Source: an uncultured Clostridia bacterium
GTDB taxonomy: Bacteria; Bacillota; Clostridia; Christensenellales; CAG-917
Reading direction: 5' to 3'
DNA length: 64,000 nucleotides
NCBI GenBank assembly: GCA_934277645.1
Contig: CAKQUX010000006.1
Location: 1-64,000, forward strand
Shown here: positions 40,402-48,332 of the stretch, piece by piece
Position numbering within the stretch: the stretch's first letter is position 1
How the letters are laid out: each line of letters starts with the position of its first letter
The notes under the pieces: model-generated
What the model was told of the DNA's origin: nothing
The model's database searches: none
What the model saw: the letters and a program-made list of their open reading frames with translations, nothing else
Position numbers and translations under genes: made by a program

Positions 40402-43119
40402 ATGACACACAGCAATATAAAAAAATCAAAGATATTTATGCTGATACTCGGTCTTGCGATGTGCCTTGCGCTTATGCTCGGCATTGCGATGGCAAGCGGC
40501 GCTACAACTGCGTTTGCAGGCGGCGAAACTGACCCTCGCACACCGATCAAAACGATTATCGCAACGTCAAATATTGATGACATTGTGGGCTTCGATAAAA
40601 GCGTAGAAAGACCTACTTTTAATATAACCGAAGGTTCGCCGGCTTATTTCTTAGCTTATGGTGGTAGTTGCAACTGGAAAATTAAGACCGCGACAGGCTG
40701 GGAAAATTATACGGGCGCAGTGTTTAAGGAAGGGACTTATCAATATGTTACTCAAATTCGTATCGACGAACCGGAAGGTACAACTTACGTACTTGACAAA
40801 AACGGCATTACCGTCACGGTAAACGGCGTAAAATGGGCAGATAATTCCATCCCCAGCGTTGATGATACGTATTCGTGCGATTGGGTCTTTTCAAAAGAGT
40901 ATGAAGTCGTTGCTCCGGCAGGCACGCCGTTGGAATTTTTTAAAAACAATAATTGGGATATCGACAGTGCTTATATAAACCAAGCGATAACTGCGTTTTC
41001 GGTGGCAGACGGCGCGTCGGGCGGCACAAAACCTTACACGTTCTCAAAGGTTTCAGGCCCCGAGTGGCTTGAAGTTGCGGCAGACGGCATGGTTTCGGGA
41101 ACGCCGACAGCTGTGGGCGAAAACGCAGACCTTGTGATTAAGGTCACGGACAGCGCAGCGGATCCCGCCTCAACGGAAATCACCCTGAAAGTCGGCAATA
41201 CGTACGTTCTCCCTGCAGACCGCACAGTAATCAGCGTAATCAGGGCAACTTCAAACATCGGTGAAAAAATCGGTTATGGAAAATCCGTGGTTAAACCGTC
41301 GTTCACTTTGACGGAAGGCACGCAGGCACATTTTTCCGGCATCATGGGTCACTGGAATAAGAAAGTAGGAACGGAGTGGAAAAGATATGAAGAAGCGACG
41401 TTTACGGAAGGAACTTACATGTATTTTGACCAGCTTCGCGTCGATGACGAATACGGAATGACTCACGTACTAAACAAAGGCGGCGTATCCGTTTATATCG
41501 ACGGCGAGTTGTGCGCAGACAATCAAATACCCGATGTATATGACACTTATTCATTAATATACGTTGAAACCGCTGAATATGAAGTTTTGGGTGCGACGAA
41601 CATAACCGAAGCTCTTGTGCCTATAAGTGACCTTGACGGAAAAGTGTACAGCGGAGCGGCGCAAGAGCCGACCTTTGGCGGAACGCTTGCTTTGGGCACA
41701 GACTACGAAGTTAGCTATGCAATAGCCGCAAACGGTGAACTTAGTTCGGACGGCAAGCCTGTAGGCGCAGGAAAGTACTCTGTTACCGTTACGGGCAAGG
41801 GCGCTTATAAAGGAAGTTTCACCAAAGACTTTGTGATTGCAAAGGCAGAACAATCTGCACCGATACTAATAGGTTATGGTCCTACAACCGATGGCGGAAG
41901 TGACGGCAAAATAACGAGAACGACTAAGGATATGGAATATGACGTCGATTCGTTGTTTACAAATCCAATAGATTGCGCGGACGGTGAAACCACAGGACTT
42001 ACTGAGGGTGTGTATTTCGTTCGCATTAAGGAAACGGACAATTATAAGGCAAGCGCTACTTTTCAAGTGGAAGTCAGACTTTACAAGGTTACCGTGGAAG
42101 ACGGCGCCGGTACAGTCGTTAAAAAATATAGAACAGGCGATACCGTCACTATAACGGTCAACAAGCCTAAGGGCAAGGCGTTGAATAGATGGGTCTATGG
42201 GGGCGTTACCATTCCTGACGTAACGAAAGAAACAATAACGTTTGAAATGCCGAACTGCGACGTTAGTTTGGTCGCCGTTTTCGAGGACGTTGAATATAGC
42301 ATAACCGTCACAAACGGAACGACAACCTTGAACAAGGCAACGTATCAAACGGAAGTTATCGTAAAGGCAAACGATCCTGCAACCGATATGAACTTCGACA
42401 AGTGGGAAGTTACGGGACTTGATACGACGGATATGGACCTAACCAAAACGGAAATCAAGTTCAATATGCCTGACGGAAACGTAACATTTAAGGCAACTTA
42501 CTTGGCTGTTAGAAAGTATGATATAGTCGTTGTGGACGGCACGAAAGATATATCCCCTGCAAAAGCAGGCGAAACCGTGACCATAACCGCAAACCCTGCT
42601 CCTTCGGGAAAAGTCTTTGACAAATGGACTTGCGAAACGGCAGGGGTTACGATTGAGTTTGCAAGTGCGACAAGCAAACAAACAACCTTTGTAATGCCTG
42701 CAAGCGACGTTAAGATTCAAGCGCATTTCAGAGATATAGAAGCTGCTCCGTCTATTGAAATCAAAGTCAACGGCGGAACAGGCGCAGGAACTTATAAGCA
42801 AGGCGACAGCGTAACCGTTACCGCTGATGCGCCGTCGGCAGGAAAAGTCTTCAAATGCTGGAAAGACGGTAGCGGAAAAATCGTCAGTACGAACAAGAAC
42901 TATACCTTTACGGTAGACGGCGAAATTAACCTTACCGCCGTATACGACAATGCGGCAGCGCCTGAAATCGAAACGGACGGCAGCGGCAAGGGCGGCAGCG
43001 GAAAGAGTGGCGGCACGATAAGCGGCGGCAAGGTCGCAGGCATAGTAGTGGGCGTGTTAGCGGCAGTAGGAGCAGCTGTGGCGGCAGTCGTTATAGTCAT
43101 AAAGAAAAAGAGAAAATAA
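40402..43119 (+). CDS. Modular surface protein with duplicated N-terminal domain, Ig-like and InlB-like repeats
   Basis: A 905-residue exported protein. The signal peptide ends near TTAFA/GGET (about residue 37). It has two copies of a roughly 110-residue domain of unknown fold (about 50-175 and 272-398; shared IIATSNI/VIRATSNI, KSVxxPxF, TEGTxxYxxQxRxDE and YVLDKNG/HVLNKGG). Between them is an Ig-like He_PIG domain (WLEVAADGMVSGTPTAVGENA). A bacterial Ig/MBG-like domain follows (KVYSGAAQEPTFGGTLALGTDYEV), then about four divergent InlB B-repeats. The C-terminus is a Gly/Ser linker, a membrane helix (GIVVGVLAAVGAAVAAVVIVI) and a KKKRK stop-transfer, so it is membrane-anchored, not sortase-anchored. 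GGAG precedes the ATG. The likely role is surface adhesion or recognition (inference). Confidence 0.82.
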   Translation: MTHSNIKKSKIFMLILGLAMCLALMLGIAMASGATTAFAGGETDPRTPIKTIIATSNIDDIVGFDKSVERPTFNITEGSPAYFLAYGGSCNWKIKTATGWENYTGAVFKEGTYQYVTQIRIDEPEGTTYVLDKNGITVTVNGVKWADNSIPSVDDTYSCDWVFSKEYEVVAPAGTPLEFFKNNNWDIDSAYINQAITAFSVADGASGGTKPYTFSKVSGPEWLEVAADGMVSGTPTAVGENADLVIKVTDSAADPASTEITLKVGNTYVLPADRTVISVIRATSNIGEKIGYGKSVVKPSFTLTEGTQAHFSGIMGHWNKKVGTEWKRYEEATFTEGTYMYFDQLRVDDEYGMTHVLNKGGVSVYIDGELCADNQIPDVYDTYSLIYVETAEYEVLGATNITEALVPISDLDGKVYSGAAQEPTFGGTLALGTDYEVSYAIAANGELSSDGKPVGAGKYSVTVTGKGAYKGSFTKDFVIAKAEQSAPILIGYGPTTDGGSDGKITRTTKDMEYDVDSLFTNPIDCADGETTGLTEGVYFVRIKETDNYKASATFQVEVRLYKVTVEDGAGTVVKKYRTGDTVTITVNKPKGKALNRWVYGGVTIPDVTKETITFEMPNCDVSLVAVFEDVEYSITVTNGTTTLNKATYQTEVIVKANDPATDMNFDKWEVTGLDTTDMDLTKTEIKFNMPDGNVTFKATYLAVRKYDIVVVDGTKDISPAKAGETVTITANPAPSGKVFDKWTCETAGVTIEFASATSKQTTFVMPASDVKIQAHFRDIEAAPSIEIKVNGGTGAGTYKQGDSVTVTADAPSAGKVFKCWKDGSGKIVSTNKNYTFTVDGEINLTAVYDNAAAPEIETDGSGKGGSGKSGGTISGGKVAGIVVGVLAAVGAAVAAVVIVIKKKRK

Positions 43120-43140
43120 AGCAAAATTGTTTTAGACAAA

Positions 43141-43318
43141 AAGCAAAATTGTTTTATGAAAAACAACAAACGTTAGTTATAACAAAAAGCTAAGTAGTTT
43201 TATGAAAAACAACAAACGTTAGTTAGTACAAAAAGCTAAATTGTTTTATGAAAAACAACAAACGTTAGTTAGAAAAAAGCAAAATTGTTTTATGAAAACA
43301 ACAAACGTTAGTAAAAAA
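43141..43318 (+). repeat. 46-bp tandem repeat, four copies
   Basis: The core GTTTTATGAAAAACAACAAA plus CGTTAGT recurs at 43151, 43197, 43243 and 43287 (spacing 46, 46 and 44 bp). A partial copy just precedes it. It lies between the surface-protein stop and a terminator, so it would be in the 3' UTR. Confidence 0.9.
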
Positions 43319-43351
43319 GCAAAAGCCGATTGCAAAGCAATCGGCTTTTGC
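43319..43351 (+). terminator. Terminator after the surface-protein gene
   Basis: GCAAAAGCCGATTGC (43319-43333) pairs perfectly with GCAATCGGCTTTTGC (43337-43351). The stem is 15 bp with a 3-nt loop. The T-run is inside the 3' arm rather than after it. Confidence 0.75.
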
Positions 43352-43690
43352 CTTCCGATAAACTTATCTTGCGACAAATGGGCGAAACTATATTTGTGTT
43401 AGCAAAAACGGTACTACTTGCACGAAAAGCAAATACAATTTTTGCAAAGCGAAAATATCGGTTTTTGCATTCTAATAAACTTATCTTGCGGCAAAACCGA
43501 CAAAACTATATGTATAGCCGTTTAAATATTACTTTGACTTAGGTCAAATATAACTATCATTTGCACGGTAACTCATAATCGTGTTAGCGTTGCAAATCAT
43601 ATTCGCTTGTATTTTAAAGGGCAAAATCACGCTATTTGTAAGGTGAATATCCGTTCAATTAAAAAAAATTCAAAAGAATGTGAAAAACAG
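43352..43690. other. Intergenic region with imperfect direct repeat
   Basis: AATAAACTTATCTTGCGGCA-like sequence occurs twice (near 43358 and 43472), each followed by an AAAACTATAT-like box. The first copy abuts the terminator hairpin and the second resembles a decayed duplicate of it. No gene is visible. Confidence 0.5.
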
Positions 43691-43719
43691 TTGCCAAAAC
43701 GCTAAAAGTTTGATATGAT
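43691..43719 (+). promoter_or_regulatory. Promoter of the tRNA-Gly/tRNA-Lys operon
   Basis: TTGCCA (43691-43696), 17-nt spacer, TATGAT (43714-43719), 25 nt before the first tRNA. Confidence 0.65.
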
Positions 43720-43744
43720 AAATCACGTTGAAGTTAGTGCTTAT

Positions 43745-43819
43745 GCGGGAGTGACTCAGTGGTAGAGTGTCACCTTGCCAAGGTGAAAGTCGCGGGTCCG
43801 AATCCCGTCTCCCGCTCCA
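43745..43819 (+). tRNA. tRNA-Gly (anticodon GCC)
   Basis: The acceptor pairs GCGGGAG with CTCCCGC. The anticodon arm TCACC/GGTGA closes the loop TTGCCAA, giving anticodon GCC. The T-arm has GTCCGAATC and the 3' CCA is encoded. It complements the TCC isoacceptor at position 1. Confidence 0.97.
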
Positions 43820-43900
43820 AAGTGTTGGCATTAGCTTTCACAAAGACTTGCTAGTCCCCCCATTTGGGAGGGACGAAATGCAAGCATTTTTGCTTTATAT

Positions 43901-43976
43901 GCGCTGTTAGCTCAGTTGGTAGAGCAACTGACTCTTAATCAGTGGGTCCCGGGTTCGAATCCCTGACGGCGCACCA
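43901..43976 (+). tRNA. tRNA-Lys (anticodon CTT)
   Basis: The acceptor pairs GCGCTGT with ACGGCGC (one G-U). The anticodon arm ACTGA/TCAGT closes the loop CTCTTAA, giving anticodon CTT. It has the canonical GGTTCGAATCC T-arm and an encoded CCA. It is co-transcribed with tRNA-Gly(GCC) and followed by a terminator. Confidence 0.97.
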
Positions 43977-43977
43977 G

Positions 43978-44007
43978 ACGAATCGATTTTGTCGGTTCGT
44001 TTTTTTT
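43978..44007 (+). terminator. Terminator of the tRNA operon
   Basis: ACGAATCGA (43978-43986) pairs with TCGGTTCGT (43992-44000), followed by eight T residues. Confidence 0.9.
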
Positions 44008-44073
44008 ATGTGAGTTTTGTAAAAAACTTTTTTAGAAAACCAAAACTCACCTTTTCAAATTTTATTATTTTTC

Positions 44074-44490
44074 GTTACGCACGGTTAGCTTTTGCATTTT
44101 GCTAATTATAGAGTACGGTTGAACTTAGCTGTCTGTTTGTTACGCTCGGTTAGCTTTGCGTTTTCGCTGATTATAGAGTACGGTTTGAACTTAGCTGTCT
44201 ATTTGTTACGCACGGTTAGTTTTGCATTTTGCTAATTATAGAGTACGGTTTGAACTTGGCTGTCTGTTTGTTACGCTCGGTTAGCTTTTGCATTTTCGCT
44301 GATTATAGAGTACGGTTTGAATTTAGCTATCTATTTGTTACGCACGGTTAGCTTTGCATTTTGCTAATTATAGAGTACGGTTGAACTTAGCTGTCTGTTT
44401 GTTACGCACGGTTAGCTTTTGCATTTTGCTAATTATAGAGTACGGTTTGAACTTAGCTGTCTATTTGTTACGCACGGTTAGTTTTGCATT
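44074..44490. repeat. 65-bp tandem repeat array, six full copies and one partial
   Basis: Units begin with GTTACGC at 44074, 44139, 44205, 44270, 44337, 44401 and 44467 (period 64-67 bp). Each contains GGTTAGCTTTTGCATTTTGC, then TAATTATAGAGTACGGTT and AACTTAGCTGTCT. Within a unit TTAGC...GCTAA can form a hairpin. Copies differ at a few positions (CGCACGG versus CGCTCGG; TTGCT versus TCGCTGA). There are no unique spacers, so it is not a CRISPR array. Function is unknown. Confidence 0.95.
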
Positions 44491-44592
44491 AAAGTTTGCA
44501 TATAGATTGTATATATTTTTATTTCCCTATTGAAATATTGAAAATGATATATTATAATTTATTTATAATTAAAAATCAGGGTGGAAAACTTA

Positions 44593-45399
44593 ATGAAAAA
44601 GATTTATCGTATTATCAGGGCGGTGCATTTGCCTGCGGAGGCGGCGTGCCTTTTTAAGCGTGCGGCAAACGGCTATAAGCATATTATCGATTTGGGCGAA
44701 AAGAACGGCGTCAAGATGATTGCGCACAGAGGTCTTAGCGCATTGAACCGTGAAAACACGGTTGCGTCCTTTAAAGCGGCGGCAAAAGAAAACTATTTCG
44801 GAATCGAAACCGACGTGCATCTTACCGCTGACGGAAAATACGTCATCATTCACGACGACTTTACGGGCAGAGTAAGCAACGTCAACGTACCTATCGAAAC
44901 GTCGACGCTTGACAAAATTCAAGCGGTCAGACTTAAACCGAAAAACGGTGACACTTCGGACGAAGGAACGACAATTCCAATGCTTACCGATTATATTTCC
45001 GTTTGCAAAGACGGCGGCAAAATTGCGGTTTTAGAACTTAAAAATCACTTTGATGAGAAGTATATCGTCGAAATTCTCGATATTATAAAGGGTATGGGCT
45101 ATTTGGAAAATATGGTTTTCATTTCCTTTGATTGGGAAAACTGCCTTACCCTAAGAAAGCTCGGCAAAGATTTTAAAATTCAATTCTTGTCGGCAAGATA
45201 TGATAAAAAACTTGTAAAACACCTTGCCGAACACGGTTTCGCTTTGGACGTATATTACAGGGATTTGACAAAAAAAAGAATTAAATACCTTCACGACAAC
45301 GGCGTCGAGGTCAACTGCTGGACGGTGGATAATGCGCGCGACGCTAAACGCCTTATCAAAAACGGCGTAGACTTTATCACCACAAACGTACTTGTTTAA
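44593..45399 (+). CDS. Glycerophosphodiester phosphodiesterase (GDPD family)
   Basis: A protein of about 268 residues that hydrolyses glycerophosphodiesters to glycerol-3-phosphate and an alcohol. Catalytic motifs are complete: AHRGLSALNRENTVASF near residue 48 (His-Arg and Glu), then IETDVHLTADGKYVIIHDD (metal-binding Glu, Asp and the second His). LELKNH is near residue 150 and VNCWTVDNARDAKRLI near residue 240. There is no signal peptide; the N-terminal basic region suggests a cytosolic enzyme. I prefer the ATG at 44593, which follows AGGGTGG by about 8 nt, over a GTG four codons upstream. It is monocistronic. Confidence 0.93.
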   Translation: MKKIYRIIRAVHLPAEAACLFKRAANGYKHIIDLGEKNGVKMIAHRGLSALNRENTVASFKAAAKENYFGIETDVHLTADGKYVIIHDDFTGRVSNVNVPIETSTLDKIQAVRLKPKNGDTSDEGTTIPMLTDYISVCKDGGKIAVLELKNHFDEKYIVEILDIIKGMGYLENMVFISFDWENCLTLRKLGKDFKIQFLSARYDKKLVKHLAEHGFALDVYYRDLTKKRIKYLHDNGVEVNCWTVDNARDAKRLIKNGVDFITTNVLV

Positions 45400-45604
45400 G
45401 AATAATTCGATAGAGCTATAAACGCTAATTCGTTTTTAATTTGCAAACGACTTGCTATCTAAATAACGATTAACGATTAAATTATAGGTAATTTATCAAT
45501 GATAGCGTGACTTATCAAAAAGAGTGCGACTTGTCAAATGGTATTACGTTTTATATGCCGCTTAGTGTATTAGCATAAAAAGTTAACGAAATTAAAAACG
45601 TGTT

Positions 45605-45639
45605 AAAAAAGACCTTATGAGTTCCATAAGGCCTTTTTT
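45605..45639 (+). terminator. Terminator after GDPD gene
   Basis: GACCTTATG/CATAAGGCC with loop AGTTC, an A-run before and a T-run after. An almost identical block recurs at 48134-48166. Confidence 0.9.
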
Positions 45640-45744
45640 ACGTTATTTAATACTAAATTCAATTACTAATATTTAAAATCTTTAATACTAAACACGATTA
45701 CTAACGTGTAATTCGTAACAACGTTTAGGTTTTGCAAAATTTTT

Positions 45745-45942
45745 TTAATAGGGTTGCAAACCCAAAATATAATCGGTTGACGTCTGATAAAGTTTTGCAA
45801 GCAAAATCAGCGCGGATAAGGGAAGTTCGCGCTTTCCGTTTTCGTATTGCGAATAGGTATTTTGTTTGACGTGAAGATAGTCGGCAACGTAGGATTGCGT
45901 GTAGCCGAATTCTTCGCGAAGTTGCTTTAATCTTAAATTCAT
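45745..45942 (-). CDS. Small XRE-family transcriptional regulator (XRE1)
   Basis: A 65-residue protein that is little more than one helix-turn-helix domain of the Cro/C1/XRE type. It begins LRLKQLREEFGYTQSYVADY, then the recognition helix VKQNTYSQYENGKRELP and the closing ALILLAKLYQTSTDYILG. The ATG at 45942 is preceded by TATAAT exactly 6 nt upstream and no Shine-Dalgarno sequence, so its mRNA is probably leaderless. It is divergent from a lipoprotein gene. A 17-bp palindrome between them overlaps both promoters, the usual place for an autoregulatory operator. The same palindrome is at 57839, so this is the likely repressor of both targets (inference). Confidence 0.9.
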   Translation of the reverse strand: MNLRLKQLREEFGYTQSYVADYLHVKQNTYSQYENGKRELPLSALILLAKLYQTSTDYILGLQPY

Positions 45943-45973
45943 AAACAAATTATAATTATCGCATTCCGTGATA

Positions 45974-46002
45974 TTGACAAATATCTCAAAATGAGATAAA
46001 AT
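45974..46002 (+). promoter_or_regulatory. Promoter of lipoprotein gene with XRE1 operator in the spacer
   Basis: TTGACA (45974-45979), 17-nt spacer, TAAAAT (45997-46002). The spacer holds the palindrome TATCTCA-AAA-TGAGATA (45982-45998). The XRE1 -10 (TATAAT on the minus strand, 45949-45954) lies just outside it. The 17-mer is repeated exactly at 57839-57855. Confidence 0.8.
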
Positions 46003-46034
46003 TACGACATAAAATAAAAAGCAGGAGAAGAAAT

Positions 46035-47756
46035 GTGAAGAAAAAATTATTTACGTTTTTATGTTTGGCAATGTGCGTAATTTTATGCATAGCTCTTTGC
46101 GCTTGCGGCGAAACGTCGGACAGCGATAATGGCAAAACGCCTACGGGCGGTACGGAAACCGGCGGTTCGGGAACAGGTGAGAGCGGCGGTTCGACAGGCG
46201 GCTCTGGAACTGGAGAGAGCGGCGGTTCAACGGGCGGTTCGACGATTGAAAACGACGATCCGTTGCCTACTGCGGCGCAAGTCGTCGAAGCAAGACAAGC
46301 GGTTTGCGATTTGAACGAAGAGAATTACGATTTTTCGTTGAAAATCAACGGAACGCTGAACTATCAAGGTTTTAACGGCACGGCGAACGCAAACTATGAA
46401 GGAAAGTACAGATACAACAAAACGACAAACGATTTGAGCTTTTATCGTGAGACAAGCGGAATTTTGCTCAGCGATTCGCAAGAGTACATTTACACCGAAA
46501 ACGGCTCAAAAATTAAAATCGTTGCAAACGAAAAGGGAAAAATCAAAAAGGTGTCCGTCGTCGGCACAAACGACAAAGGACTCAGCCTTGTCAACCTTCC
46601 GTTTGTTAAACTTGTTGACGCGCTCAAAGCGGAAAACCTTATCGATATCAAACTTAACGGCAGCGGAAACGGCTTTAAGTATCAGGCAACGTTGAAGTTG
46701 GAGTCGGATTTTTCTGCGCTTCAAGGCATTTACGACGCGCTTGCAAAGTTTGACACCGATATCGAGCTTAGCGGCGTTACGTTTACGAATCCGAACAACG
46801 GCATAGTCGTTTACTTCAATATGGACGGCGACGAGCTTAAAGAATTTACGTTCGGTGCGGAAATTAAAGTTCCTGTCGCAGGGCAGCTCGTTAGCTTTAA
46901 AATTACTTACGAACACAAACTCGGAAGCGGCAACGTTTTGCCACCGTCGATAAAGAGTTTCAAGCTCGGCGAGAATTGCAGCGACGATATTGCCGTAATC
47001 AACAACGCTCTTGCCACTTTGAAAAACTATGACGCATATTCGCTTGACGTTGCGGCTATCAACGATTTTGACCCGGGCTGGAACGTGACCGCAACCGTAG
47101 ACAAATTTTTGTCGAGAGTTTACAAGAATACCGTAGACGGTTTTGTGAACTTCAACGATACCTACGAATACGTCGCTCACACCGAAACGGAAGGCAAGGA
47201 AACTTATAAGTACACAATCGGAAATATCGAGGACGGAAGCGTTTATATCGTTTCGAGAAAGGGCAAAAACACCGTAACTCCGCTTTCGGACGTCAGCGTC
47301 GATACGCGTTTCGATTATCTTACAGCGCCGTTTATTATCGACGCAAACAAAGTCGATTGTCTTTCAAAAACGATTGCCGACGGTGTAACTACCTATCAAA
47401 TCGGCATTAAAGACGAGTATACGGTCGCAATGCAAGACAAGATTCTCGAAATGGTAAATTCAAACAACGTCGAGGGCGTTATAAAAGCCGAAAACTATTT
47501 CAACAACGAGTTTTACAACATTAAAAGCTCGGAACTTATCGTGACTATGCGCAACGGAAAAATCGAATCGATTACGGTAGAAACAAACGTCAAATATTGC
47601 CCGACGGACGGCGAGTGGGTTGATTCAAACGTTACGCTCAAAAACACGCTTCAACTTTTGGTCAACTCAAATCTCGACAAGGCAAAGAAATACACCGCTC
47701 CAAGCAGTACGGGCAACGTTGTCGGACTTAGCTCGGTAAGCAAAGCAATCAGATAG
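46035..47756 (+). CDS. Lipoprotein with Gly/Ser/Thr linker, XRE1-linked
   Basis: A 573-residue predicted lipoprotein starting at GTG 46035 (AGGAG at 46023-46027). The signal peptide ends ALCAC, with lipidated Cys near position 24. Next comes a linker with two near-identical GGSGTGESGGST units, then a globular region of about 500 residues. Two halves (about 75-310 and 325-555) each look like an all-beta lipid-binding fold of the LppX/LprG or DUF6612 kind (YDFSLKINGTLNYQGFNG; KTVDGFVNFNDTYEYV), but I cannot confirm this. An ATG two bases upstream is followed at once by TGA, forming ATGTGA over the true start. Expression is probably repressed by XRE1 through the operator in its promoter. Confidence 0.78.
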   Translation: MKKKLFTFLCLAMCVILCIALCACGETSDSDNGKTPTGGTETGGSGTGESGGSTGGSGTGESGGSTGGSTIENDDPLPTAAQVVEARQAVCDLNEENYDFSLKINGTLNYQGFNGTANANYEGKYRYNKTTNDLSFYRETSGILLSDSQEYIYTENGSKIKIVANEKGKIKKVSVVGTNDKGLSLVNLPFVKLVDALKAENLIDIKLNGSGNGFKYQATLKLESDFSALQGIYDALAKFDTDIELSGVTFTNPNNGIVVYFNMDGDELKEFTFGAEIKVPVAGQLVSFKITYEHKLGSGNVLPPSIKSFKLGENCSDDIAVINNALATLKNYDAYSLDVAAINDFDPGWNVTATVDKFLSRVYKNTVDGFVNFNDTYEYVAHTETEGKETYKYTIGNIEDGSVYIVSRKGKNTVTPLSDVSVDTRFDYLTAPFIIDANKVDCLSKTIADGVTTYQIGIKDEYTVAMQDKILEMVNSNNVEGVIKAENYFNNEFYNIKSSELIVTMRNGKIESITVETNVKYCPTDGEWVDSNVTLKNTLQLLVNSNLDKAKKYTAPSSTGNVVGLSSVSKAIR

Positions 47757-47986
47757 TTAATAGTTTTTATAGATTTGACGACAATTTGAACTGTTAGCAA
47801 TAAAAACTATTATGCTTTAAGCAGTTATGCAAACAGTCTATGCACTTTAAAATCGGTTTGTTATGGCAAACAATATATGCTTAAAGATTGCTTTGTCAGT
47901 AAATCGTGTACTGTCAGATGAAATGTTTTGTTAGAAAACTATTAGTCAAATATGTTATGGGCGTTAAAGACGTTTAAGCATTAAAC

Positions 47987-48017
47987 AAAAAATCCGCAAC
48001 TTGATTGCGGATTTTTT
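47987..48017 (+). terminator. Terminator after XRE1-linked lipoprotein
   Basis: AAAAAATCCGCAA (47987-47999) pairs with TTGCGGATTTTTT (48005-48017). It lies 230 nt downstream of the stop; the stretch between contains no gene. Confidence 0.88.
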
Positions 48018-48133
48018 ATGTCATGAAGTTTTTATGACGATTAGCGAATTTATAGATTTTAATCTGTTTGTCATTAGGATTTTAATTTAACAATACAAAT
48101 ACAATTTGAAACGACATAACTAAAAACGTGTTA

Positions 48134-48166
48134 AAGAGACCTTATGAGTTCCATAAGGCCTTTTTT
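48134..48166 (+). terminator. Second copy of the GACCTTATG terminator
   Basis: GACCTTATG/CATAAGGCC, loop AGTTC, six T residues. It shares about 45 bp with the terminator at 45605 although no gene directly precedes it. Confidence 0.8.
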
Positions 48167-48251
48167 ACGTTTGATGAACGTTTAAATTTAACAATGCAAA
48201 TTTAAATTTAACAATACAGATATAAACAAATACAATTTGAAACGACACTTA

Positions 48252-48318
48252 TTGACATAAGAAACAAATGTGTATTATAATACATACAAGAAGTGTTTTG
48301 TGGCATACGCAGCGTATG
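48252..48318 (+). promoter_or_regulatory. TetR-gene promoter with two palindromes
   Basis: TTGACA (48252-48257), 18-nt spacer, TATAAT (48276-48281). A perfect 14-bp palindrome TGTATTATAATACA (48271-48284) covers the -10. A second, CATACGC-A-GCGTATG (48304-48318), is in the 5' UTR. Either could be the TetR autoregulatory operator. Confidence 0.65.
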
Positions 48319-48332
48319 TCGTTGGAGAGAGT

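Noticed and set aside
43330..43542. 70-residue open frame after the 46-bp repeats
   Set aside because: It begins inside the terminator hairpin, has no Shine-Dalgarno sequence and covers the imperfect direct repeat.
44074..44490. 65-bp tandem array as a CRISPR array
   Set aside because: Units are contiguous and near-identical throughout; there are no unique spacers and no cas genes nearby.
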